Notes under the pieces: model-generated
The model's database searches: none
What the model was told of the DNA's origin: nothing
The model's input: only the letters and a program-made list of their open reading frames with translations
Part shown: piece by piece, positions 1-7,900 of the stretch
Layout: each line of letters begins with the position of its first letter
How positions within the stretch are numbered: the first letter of the stretch is position 1
Made by a program: the position numbers and the translations under genes
DNA from: Candidatus Aminicenantota bacterium
GTDB taxonomy: Bacteria > Acidobacteriota > Aminicenantia > UBA2199
Direction: 5' to 3'
Length of the DNA stretch: 13,171 nucleotides
NCBI GenBank assembly: GCA_030612495.1
Contig: JAUWNT010000056.1
Coordinates: 1-13,171, forward strand

Positions 1-2
1 AT

Positions 3-641
3 TACACTATTCTAAGAAAAAATATGGTTGAAAAGCAAATACTTGAAAGAGGGATTACTGATAAAAGAATACTTAATGCATTTTATAAAGTAAAAAGACA
101 TTTATTTGTGAAGCCTGAATTAAGGCACATGGCTTATGGAGATTATCCACTTCCAATTGATGAAAATCAGACAATATCTCAACCCTACATTGTTGCAATC
201 ATGACCTATATTATAGCTCCTGAATACAATAAAAAAGTCCTTGAAATTGGGACAGGTTCAGGATATCAGGCTTCTATATTGGCTCAATTAGTAAAAAATG
301 TGTACACAATAGAGATAAAAAAAAATCTAGCCTTGAAAGCCAAAAAACTCATTCGATCTTTTGACTATAAAAACATTAAGTTTAAAATTGGAGATGGATA
401 TTTAGGATGGAAAGAATATGCACCTTATGATGGGATAATTGTAACTTGTTCTCCAGATCACATTCCTCCTCCATTGATTGAACAATTAGCTGTTGGCGGA
501 AGAATGGTTATACCAGTCAGCTATACTTCAAATGTTCAAGAATTGATCTTGATTGAGAAAGATATAAAAGGTAATCTGAAGAGAACAGATTTGATACCTG
601 TTAGGTTTGTGCCATTAATAAGAAACATAAATGGAAAATAA
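3..641 (+). CDS. pcm: Protein-L-isoaspartate O-methyltransferase, 5' end outside window
   Basis: This enzyme uses SAM to methylate L-isoaspartyl residues in damaged proteins, which starts their repair to aspartate. Counting from the ATG at 24, the PCMT-type segment ISQP lies at residues 51-54, SAM motif I (EIGTGSGYQ) at 74-82, an acidic motif II-like TIEI follows, then a GDG segment and the ending GGRMVIPV. All are typical of the family in this order. The ATG at 24 is probably not the true start. The frame is open back to position 3 (codons for YTILRKN), family members normally carry an N-terminal extension of this kind before the MVEKQ...RGI segment, and no ribosome binding site precedes 24. 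I therefore treat the gene as partial at its 5' end. Its last 11 bases overlap the helicase gene. Family assignment is secure; the start is not visible. Confidence 0.93.
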   Translation, partial: YTILRKNMVEKQILERGITDKRILNAFYKVKRHLFVKPELRHMAYGDYPLPIDENQTISQPYIVAIMTYIIAPEYNKKVLEIGTGSGYQASILAQLVKNVYTIEIKKNLALKAKKLIRSFDYKNIKFKIGDGYLGWKEYAPYDGIIVTCSPDHIPPPLIEQLAVGGRMVIPVSYTSNVQELILIEKDIKGNLKRTDLIPVRFVPLIRNINGK

Positions 642-2697
642 ATTATTTGAAAATTTAAATCCTGATCAAAAAGAGGCAATACTATTATTTGATTCACCTT
701 TACTTATCATTGCTGGTGCTGGATCTGGTAAAACAAAAGTAATTACTCATAAAATTGCTTATCTAGTACAAAAAGAAATCTATTCCCCTTTCAATCTTCT
801 TGGAGTAACATTTACAAATAGAGCAGCAAATGAGATGAAGAACAGAATAAAATCCTTAACTGGAATTGACCCAAATCTGTTTAACATCTCGACTTTCCAT
901 TCTCTCGGATTAAGAATTCTCAGAGAATCAGGGGATGCCCAGGGGTTTGACAGCGAATGGCAAATAATAGACGACAGAGATCAAAAAAAGATAATTGAAA
1001 ACATTATAAAAGAAAATTTTAATTATTTTACAAATGATATGCGAGAAAGCATAAGGCTGAAAATCAATTCGTCAAAAATGAATTTAGGCTACCCAAACAA
1101 CACTGATAGCCTGTATGATAAAGGCTTTGATGACGATGAGATCAAAATTTTCTCATTATACTATAAATTTCAAAAAGAAAATAAAGTATGGGACTATGAA
1201 GACCTAATATCTTTTGCTGTTAAATTACTTCAAAGTCATGAGAATATAAAATTGAAATACAATATGAAATTCAAGTATGTGGTTGTAGATGAATTTCAGG
1301 ATACAAACCCCAATCAATATGAATTAATAAAATTAATTGCACAAAAGAATAATAAAATAACTGTTGTTGGAGATGAGGATCAGGCAATATATTCATGGAG
1401 AGGAGCAAGTATACGTTTTCTTTTAGATTTTGAGAATGATTTCCCAGGTACTAAGATCGTGAAATTAGAACAAAATTATCGCTCAACCCAACAGATACTT
1501 GATTTTGCTAATAACCTGATTAACAAAAATCTTTATAGAAGAAAAAAATCAATGTGGACTGAAAAAAAAAATGGAAATATAGTATATGTTTTAAATTCAA
1601 CCTCTAAAGAAGATGAAGCTGAAAAAGTGGCTGATCTTATAATAAAACTCAATCAGATAAAACCTGAAATCCTCCCTGTCGCTATTTTGTATAGAATAAA
1701 TTCGCAATCTCTAGCATTTGAATCTGAATTTTTAAAAAGGAATATAAAATTCAAAATTATTAAAGGCATAAAATTCTTTGATAGAAAAGAAGTTAAAGAT
1801 AGTATTGCTCTATTAAAATTGTCAATAAATATAAATGATAATATTTCATTCATTAGAATAATGGATTTTTTACCTCTTGGAATTGGGTCTAAATCCCTTG
1901 ATTTATTAAGCAAAAAATCAAGAGAGCAAAATTTATCTTTATTTGCAACATTAAAAAGATATTATCCTGATAAATTCAATGCAAAAACTTTATTTAAAAA
2001 AGTATTTGATATAAATAAAAACAAGAAAAAATTTTCATTTTCAGAAATCCTACAACTTGTTTTAGACCATTCAAACTATATTGATTTTTTGAAAAGTAAG
2101 GGTGAAGAAAGCAAAGTATTAAATATAAAAGAATTAATAGCTTTTATAAAAAAATGGGAACTAATGAATAAAAAAGGTGAATTTTCAGATCTTTTAGATA
2201 CAATTTCTCTTAATTCAAATGAAAAGAAAGAAAAAATAAAAGAAAAAGCCTATCTTCTCACAATGCATAATGCAAAAGGAATGGAATTCAAGACAGTAAT
2301 AGTTGCAGGAGTAAACAGCTCATATATGCCTTTTTTTCTTAGAAAAGGGAGATCAGAAATTGAAGAAGAGAGAAGATTATTTTATGTAGCTTCAACAAGG
2401 GCAATCAATCAATTAATTATTTCATTAGGCTCAGAAAGACCCTCAAGATTTCTATTTGATACAAATTATAAACTATATAAATCAGTTTATTCAACTGATG
2501 AATTTATTCATTACATTTCACATAAGGAGATAGCGGTAAGAGAAATACCAGAACAGGAAGAAAAGTATATTGAACATCCTATTTTTGGCAAGGGAAAGAT
2601 CATAAATAAGATAAATAGTGAAAAATATCTTATTGGTTTTGCTAATAAGGGAGAAAAAATAATTGACACCTCAATTGTTAAAATAAACTTTTTGTAA
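631..2697 (+). CDS. pcrA: UvrD/PcrA-family superfamily 1 DNA helicase
   Basis: This is an ATP-dependent 3'-5' DNA helicase of the UvrD/PcrA/Rep group, acting in repair, replication restart and clearing of nucleoprotein. The 688 residues carry the full motif set: Q motif LNPDQKEAI (9-17), Walker A AGAGSGKT (28-35), motif Ia VTFTNRAANEM (59-69), STFHS (87-91), Walker B VVVDEFQDT (217-225), motif III GDEDQAIYSWRGA (247-259), motif IV LEQNYRST (279-286), motif V TMHNAKGMEF (544-553) and motif VI EEERRLFYVASTRA (578-591). The tail from about 642, with HPIFGKGKI, resembles the Tudor-like C-terminal domain of PcrA/UvrD that contacts RNA polymerase in studied members; this makes PcrA/UvrD more likely than Rep. 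The start is fixed because the codon just upstream (628-630) is an in-frame TAA. It overlaps pcm by 11 bases and has no clear Shine-Dalgarno, which suggests translational coupling. The choice between the names pcrA and uvrD is open. Confidence 0.95.
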   Translation: MENKLFENLNPDQKEAILLFDSPLLIIAGAGSGKTKVITHKIAYLVQKEIYSPFNLLGVTFTNRAANEMKNRIKSLTGIDPNLFNISTFHSLGLRILRESGDAQGFDSEWQIIDDRDQKKIIENIIKENFNYFTNDMRESIRLKINSSKMNLGYPNNTDSLYDKGFDDDEIKIFSLYYKFQKENKVWDYEDLISFAVKLLQSHENIKLKYNMKFKYVVVDEFQDTNPNQYELIKLIAQKNNKITVVGDEDQAIYSWRGASIRFLLDFENDFPGTKIVKLEQNYRSTQQILDFANNLINKNLYRRKKSMWTEKKNGNIVYVLNSTSKEDEAEKVADLIIKLNQIKPEILPVAILYRINSQSLAFESEFLKRNIKFKIIKGIKFFDRKEVKDSIALLKLSININDNISFIRIMDFLPLGIGSKSLDLLSKKSREQNLSLFATLKRYYPDKFNAKTLFKKVFDINKNKKKFSFSEILQLVLDHSNYIDFLKSKGEESKVLNIKELIAFIKKWELMNKKGEFSDLLDTISLNSNEKKEKIKEKAYLLTMHNAKGMEFKTVIVAGVNSSYMPFFLRKGRSEIEEERRLFYVASTRAINQLIISLGSERPSRFLFDTNYKLYKSVYSTDEFIHYISHKEIAVREIPEQEEKYIEHPIFGKGKIINKINSEKYLIGFANKGEKIIDTSIVKINFL

Positions 2698-2727
2698 AAA
2701 AATAATGAATTTCTATATTATTTTCCC

Positions 2728-2756
2728 TTCAAATTTTCTCTTTTTTGTATTAAAAT
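2728..2756 (+). promoter_or_regulatory. Possible sigma70-type promoter for the 114-aa gene
   Basis: TTCAAA (2728-2733, 4 of 6 matches to TTGACA) is separated by 17 bases from TAAAAT (2751-2756, 5 of 6 matches to TATAAT). Transcription would begin about 7 bases after the -10 box, near 2763, which is the A of the ATG. The message would then be leaderless, consistent with the absence of a Shine-Dalgarno sequence. In DNA this AT-rich such matches arise by chance, so the call is tentative. Confidence 0.35.
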
Positions 2757-2762
2757 AAAAAT

Positions 2763-3107
2763 ATGGATGCAAAAAAAATAATCCAAGAAGAAAAATTATG
2801 GAATATTCTAAATCCAAAAAAATCAAATAGGGATTTTAAAATTACAATAAGATTTCAGAAACATTTGTCAAAAAATTATGAGAAAGCAGTTGAAATTGCT
2901 AAGAAAAATAAATATTTTATGGATCAAGGTAAAGGTGATTTTTATAAAATATATGTTAGTTTCTATCCTGAAGATGTGGAAGAACTATATCAGATATTTG
3001 AATTAGTAAAAAATCAGGAAACCACTAAAATTTACTTAAATAATAAACTTATCCCTTACATTCAGGACCTGTGGCTGTTTTTAATGTGGTTTTATAAAAT
3101 TGATTAA
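2763..3107 (+). CDS. Uncharacterised 114-aa protein
   Basis: I do not recognise this family. The protein is lysine-rich, contains no cysteine, signal peptide or clear membrane segment, and looks cytoplasmic. The middle reads as alternating helices and strands, with a charged helix (NYEKAVEIAKKN) followed by a strand-like KIYVSFYPED and an acidic helix VEELYQIFELV. The C-terminus is strikingly aromatic and hydrophobic (DLWLFLMWFYKID), suggesting a buried core or partner-binding surface rather than a transmembrane helix. The ATG is the first start after an in-frame TAA at 2751-2753. No Shine-Dalgarno is present, only an A-rich run. It lies 65 bases after the helicase gene and 92 before the lipoprotein gene, so it may be its own unit or the tail of the pcm-helicase transcript. 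Gene-like composition and consistent orientation make it probably real. Confidence 0.7.
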   Translation: MDAKKIIQEEKLWNILNPKKSNRDFKITIRFQKHLSKNYEKAVEIAKKNKYFMDQGKGDFYKIYVSFYPEDVEELYQIFELVKNQETTKIYLNNKLIPYIQDLWLFLMWFYKID

Positions 3108-3142
3108 AGTTTGGTTTTTAGATAATTTATTTTTAAATTAAC

Positions 3143-3171
3143 TTGACTTTTTTTAAATATTAAACTATAAA
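3143..3171 (+). promoter_or_regulatory. Near-consensus sigma70-type promoter of the TPR lipoprotein gene
   Basis: TTGACT (3143-3148) matches the -35 consensus at 5 of 6 positions and TATAAA (3166-3171) matches the -10 at 5 of 6, with the ideal 17-base spacer. The expected start is near 3178, giving a leader of about 22 bases that ends in a strong Shine-Dalgarno. This is the best promoter in the window. A second TATAAT at 3178-3183 lacks a well-spaced -35. Confidence 0.7.
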
Positions 3172-3187
3172 GTATTTTATAATATAA

Positions 3188-3194
3188 GAGGAGG
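3188..3194 (+). promoter_or_regulatory. Strong ribosome binding site (GAGGAGG)
   Basis: GAGGAGG sits five bases before the ATG at 3200. It is the strongest Shine-Dalgarno in the window and fixes the start of the lipoprotein gene. It shows that the organism's 16S rRNA tail is of the usual kind even though several neighbouring genes have no such site. Confidence 0.85.
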
Positions 3195-3199
3195 ATTTT

Positions 3200-4840
3200 A
3201 TGAAGAAAACTTTGTTAATTGTATTAGTATTAATTTTAGCTGCATTTTTTATAACTAGTTTTTCCGGATGTGAAAAGCTAAAGCTAGATAACTTGAAAGC
3301 AAACAATCACCTAAAAAAAGCAAACAAATTTTATACAGAGGAAAAATATAAAAAAGCAATCAATGAGTACCAGGAAGCTTTGAAATTGAATCCTAACCTT
3401 AAAGTGACATATTTCTATCTCGGCTCGAGTTATGCTTTACTTTACAGCCCTTCAAAGACTACAGAAAGAAACAAACAAAATGGTAAAAAGGCTTTAGGAT
3501 TTTTACTTAAAGCAAGAGAAATTTCTGATAAAAAAGCTGAAAGTTTAAGAAATAAAGCAATAGATAGTGTAAATCAAGGAAAGAAAGATAAAATCAAAGA
3601 AGAGATTGATTTAAAGTATAAGCCTATTGAACAGAAGATCATAAAAGAGACAAACCAGATGTATAGCAATAATATTGAAGAGTTACAAAAAACAGCTGAG
3701 CAAGAGACTAAACCTGAAGCAAAAGAAAAAATTAAGTTAGAGATAGAAGATCTACAAAAAAGGTTAAGTATTAGCCTGAGTAACAAGAAAAAAGAAATAG
3801 AAGAAAAGGGAGATCTGGAATTTAATGAAAAAATAAAAGAATATTTTTCTAACAGATACAAAAAGCAACTTACAGATGCAAATCTAAATAATGAGAAAAT
3901 TGTTTTAGCTCTTGGTGATATTTATGATAAAATATCATCAGCTTCAGAGAGCGAAGAAGAGAGGGAAAACTATTATAAAGAAAGTGAGAAATGCTATCTA
4001 ACTATCTTAGAGAATGCCAAAACCAATCCTCAATCTTATTATACTTTAGCTCGTTTTTATTTAAATCATGGGAGACTTTCTGAAGCTGAAATGATGTATA
4101 AAAAACCAATTGAGATGGATCCTAAAAACCATCAAACATATCTATTCTTAGCACAGTATTATGGAGATTCAAGACAATGGGATAAAGCAATAAAATATCA
4201 TGAAAAAAGAATTTACGCTATTATGAATCCTGAAATACTAGAGCTCCAGAAAGGGGTTGAAAAAATTGAGCAAAAAATTGCAGATATGGAAAAAATTAAA
4301 AATTTTATTGAAAATGTACTAAAGAAGAATAGGTCCTTGCCAAAAGAAGCTAAGGCAAAATTAATGAAGGAAAAAACAACACAATTAGAAGAATTGGGCT
4401 CCTTTGTGGATGCAAATAAAGAATTAGAAGCAAAGAAAGATGAGATTCAAGAACTGATAAAAAAATCAGAAGAAGAGAGTAAAAATTTCTCAGAGGAACA
4501 GAAGAAATTATTGGCTGATGCTTATTACAGAGTTGGACATGTTTGCTGGAACAAAAGTTATCAGACAAAACGTGATATGATGACAGGCGAAGAGAGGCGT
4601 CCACTTATTGCCAAGGGGTTTGCTGCACTTGATAAATCCACTGAATTTGATCCATTAGATCCATTCCCATGGTCTTATAAGGCTTTACTTTATCTTCAGA
4701 AAAAAGTATCTGAACCATTAAAGAGTAAAGAATGGGATGCAAAATATACTGAGATGATAGAACAATTCAAAAAATTAAGAAAAAAGAAAGCTCAAGCAGA
4801 AGAATACGCAAAACAACTTGAAGAAATGGGGAAAAAATAG
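3200..4840 (+). CDS. TPR and coiled-coil lipoprotein
   Basis: The 546-aa product begins with a lipoprotein signal peptide: KK at 2-3, a hydrophobic stretch at about 5-19 and the lipobox FSGC with the lipidated cysteine at 24. A TPR motif follows at about 33-66 (ANKFYTEEKYKKAINEYQ region) with a degenerate second one to about 108. Next come a highly charged coiled-coil-like block (about 112-225), two clear TPRs at about 276-309 and 310-343, and a second charged helical block (about 346-440). A C-terminal TPR-like part (about 437-545) contains GHVCWNKSYQT and PFPWSYKALLY. Such proteins usually scaffold envelope complexes; no enzymatic motif is visible and the partner is unknown. The layout resembles TPR lipoproteins I recall from Acidobacteriota-type genomes, an unverified impression. 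A strong promoter and RBS just upstream suggest independent, fairly high expression. The next gene starts 140 bases later. Confidence 0.9.
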   Translation: MKKTLLIVLVLILAAFFITSFSGCEKLKLDNLKANNHLKKANKFYTEEKYKKAINEYQEALKLNPNLKVTYFYLGSSYALLYSPSKTTERNKQNGKKALGFLLKAREISDKKAESLRNKAIDSVNQGKKDKIKEEIDLKYKPIEQKIIKETNQMYSNNIEELQKTAEQETKPEAKEKIKLEIEDLQKRLSISLSNKKKEIEEKGDLEFNEKIKEYFSNRYKKQLTDANLNNEKIVLALGDIYDKISSASESEEERENYYKESEKCYLTILENAKTNPQSYYTLARFYLNHGRLSEAEMMYKKPIEMDPKNHQTYLFLAQYYGDSRQWDKAIKYHEKRIYAIMNPEILELQKGVEKIEQKIADMEKIKNFIENVLKKNRSLPKEAKAKLMKEKTTQLEELGSFVDANKELEAKKDEIQELIKKSEEESKNFSEEQKKLLADAYYRVGHVCWNKSYQTKRDMMTGEERRPLIAKGFAALDKSTEFDPLDPFPWSYKALLYLQKKVSEPLKSKEWDAKYTEMIEQFKKLRKKKAQAEEYAKQLEEMGKK

Positions 4841-4945
4841 AGATCTTAAATTAAAATAATCATTCTATATTTTAAATAAATTATACATTTTTATATAACT
4901 ACAAAAGGTATTAATAATCTTGAATTTCAATACAAATTTATAATG

Positions 4946-4954
4946 TGTTATAAT
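4946..4954 (+). promoter_or_regulatory. Possible extended -10 promoter upstream of purL
   Basis: TGTTATAAT (4946-4954) is a TGnTATAAT extended -10 element, which can work with a weak -35. The best -35 candidate at 17 bases is the poor TTCAAT (4926-4931). Two other exact TATAAT boxes flank it (4939-4944 and 4961-4966). The predicted start near 4961 leaves a leader of about 20 bases. The gap 4841-4980 is otherwise AT-rich and shows no purine riboswitch fold and no GC-rich terminator. It is too short between promoter and ATG for a riboswitch. Confidence 0.4.
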
Positions 4955-4980
4955 TTTCTATATAATTAAATTAAACATTT

Positions 4981-7900
4981 ATGAGTAAAATAAAGAGAAT
5001 TTATGTTGAAAAAAAAGAGGAATATGCTATTGAAGCTAAAACCCTTTTGAAAAACCTGGAAAAAAATCTAAATATAAAAAATTTAAATAGCATAAGAATC
5101 TTAAACAGATATGACATTTCCGGGATAACAGAAAAGGAATTTAAAAGAGCGATTGGAACAATTTTTTCGGAACCTCCAGTTGATATGGTTTATATTGAGG
5201 GGTTTAAAAGAGAAAAAAATGAAATAGTATTTGCCATTGAATATCTTCCATGCCAATATGATCAAAGGGCAGATTCTGCAGCTCAATGCATTCAAATCAC
5301 AACAAAAAAATCAAAACCAATAGTTCACACAGCTAAAGTATATGTTTTAAATGGAGATTTGACGGAACATAAAATTTTAAAAGTAAAAAAATATCTAATA
5401 AATCCAGTTGATTCAAGAGAAGCAAGTCTGGCGAAGCCTGAAAATTTAGAAATTGATTTTAAAGTTCCTGATGATGTTATAGTATTAACAGGTTTTATAG
5501 ATAAAAACAAAAGCGAACTCGAAACTCTCAGAAAAGAGTTGAACCTTGCAATGAAATTTGATGATATATTGTATTGTCAAAAATATTTTAAAGAAGATGA
5601 AAAAAGGGACCCCTCAATAACAGAAATAAAAGTTCTTGACACATATTGGTCTGATCACTGCAGACATACAACTTTCAACACAAAAATTGAAAAAGTACAT
5701 ATTGAAAAATCCATATTCAGTATTCCTATAAAAAAAGCTTTCAAAAAATATCTGAAATCATATAAGTCTATTTATAAAAATGAGGGCATCACCCTTATGA
5801 ATATCGCTACAATAAATGCAAAAGAACTGCATAAAAAGGGTGGATTAAAAGATTTAGAGATATCAGGAGAGGTAAATGCATGCAGCATTATAAGAGATGT
5901 AGAAATTGAAGGCAAAAAAGAAGAATGGCTTATTATGTTTAAAAATGAAACTCACAATCATCCTACAGAAATAGAACCTTTTGGTGGAGCTGCCACATGT
6001 CTGGGAGGTGCTATAAGAGACCCTCTTTCAGGACGTTCATACGTTTTTCAGGCAATGCGAGTAACAGGTAGTGGAGATCCGAGGGGAAAAATGGAAGAGA
6101 CACTCCCGGGGAAACTCCCACAACAAAAAATTACAATTGAAGCAGCTAATGGGTACAGCTCTTATGGTAATCAAGTTGGTTTAGCAACAGGAATGGTTTC
6201 CGAAATATATGATGAGGGGTATATTGCTAAAAGAATGGAAGTTGGAGCTGTAATTGGAGCTGTTCCTAGAAAAAATATTATAAGAAAGGAACCTGAACCA
6301 GGAGACTCAATAATTTTAGTTGGGGGTAAAACAGGACGAGATGGAATCGGTGGAGCCACAGGCTCTTCAAAAACACATACTGAAAAATCTTTGCAAACAG
6401 CAGGTGCTGAAGTTCAAAAGGGAAACCCTCCAGAAGAGAGGAAACTACAACGTTTATTCAGGAACCCTCAAGTAACTAAAATCATAAAAAAGAGTAATGA
6501 TTTTGGAGCGGGTGGAGTATCAGTAGCAGTTGGAGAACTAACAGAAGGAATTGAAATTAATCTTGATTCAATCCCTGTTAAATATAAGGGGCTTAATGGG
6601 ACTGACTTAGCAATTTCAGAATCACAGGAGAGAATGGCAGTAGTTGTCTCGAAACGGAATGCTGAAAAGTTCATAAAGTATGCTTCTGAAGAAAACCTTG
6701 AAGCTGTAGAAATTGCAAAAGTGACATCAGAAAAGAGGTTAAAAATGTTCTGGAGAGGTAAAAAGATTGTTGACTTAAGTAGAATGTTTATTAATACGAA
6801 TGGAATAAGAAAAAAGGCTAATGTATTTGTATCTGCTCCTTATAAAAAGAATAACTTTTTTAAAAAAACACCAAAATGTGTTAAAAAACAATTCCCTGAT
6901 TTAAAAAAAATATGGTTAGAAAAAATAAGAGAACTAAACACAGCCAGCCAAAAAGGATTGGTAGAAAGATTTGACAGTACAATAGGAGCAGGAAGTGTAT
7001 TTCTCCCTTTTGGTGGTAAATATCAATTGACTCCTATTGAAGCAATGGTTGCAAAAATCCCTGTTTTTCCTCGAACTACAAAAACAGGAACAATCATGAG
7101 TTTTGGTTTTAATCCAAAGATATCAAAGTGGAGCCCTTTTCATGGAGCCATTTATTCAATAATAGAAGCTATTGCAAAAATAGTTGCTACTGGTGGAAAT
7201 TATAAAACTATCCGTTTCTCTTTTCAGGAATATTTTGAAAAACTTGGGAATGAGATTAAAAAATGGGGTAAGCCTTTTAGTGCACTTTTAGGTGCATATT
7301 ACGTGATGAAAGAGCTCAATCTTGCTGCAATAGGTGGAAAAGATAGTATGTCAGGAACTTTTAATAACCTAAATGTACCTCCTACTCTCATTGCATTTGC
7401 TGTTGATACCGTTGATGTTAATAGAGTAATATCTCCTGAATTTAAAAAACCGGATAATTATATCATTTATATCAAGCTTGAAAGAGATAAATATGAATTA
7501 CCTGATTTTAATGTATTAAAGAAAAATTACAGAAGGATTTCAGAACTTATAAAAAATGGAAAAATATTATCAGCTCAAACAGTAAAAGAAGCAGGACTTT
7601 CTGAGGCGTTAAGTAAAATGAGTTTTGGAAATAAAACAGGATTCAAATTTAAAGATAAGCAAAATATATATTCATTGATATCTCCTGACTATGGGTCAAT
7701 ATTACTTGAAGTTGATAAAAAAGAGAATATAAATAAGATGTTCAAGGGTATAAATTATAAGAATCTAGGGAAAACTCAAAAAAGAAAAACAATCGAAATA
7801 AATGGAATTGAAATATCCATAGAAGAGATAATCTCAGCCTGGAAAGAACCTTTTGAGAATATTTTCCCAACAAAAGCAAAAAATAACAAAAAAATCAGCA

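Noticed and set aside
2699..2724. Inverted repeat AAAATAAT / ATTATTTT after the helicase gene as a terminator
   Set aside because: The 8-base arms are purely A/T with a 10-base loop, so the stem would be very weak; the following bases are CCC rather than a T-run. A/T palindromes are expected by chance here.
4841..4980. Purine riboswitch or other structured leader before purL
   Set aside because: The gap is almost entirely A/T, lacks conserved purine-aptamer segments or stable stems, and the likely leader is only about 20 bases.
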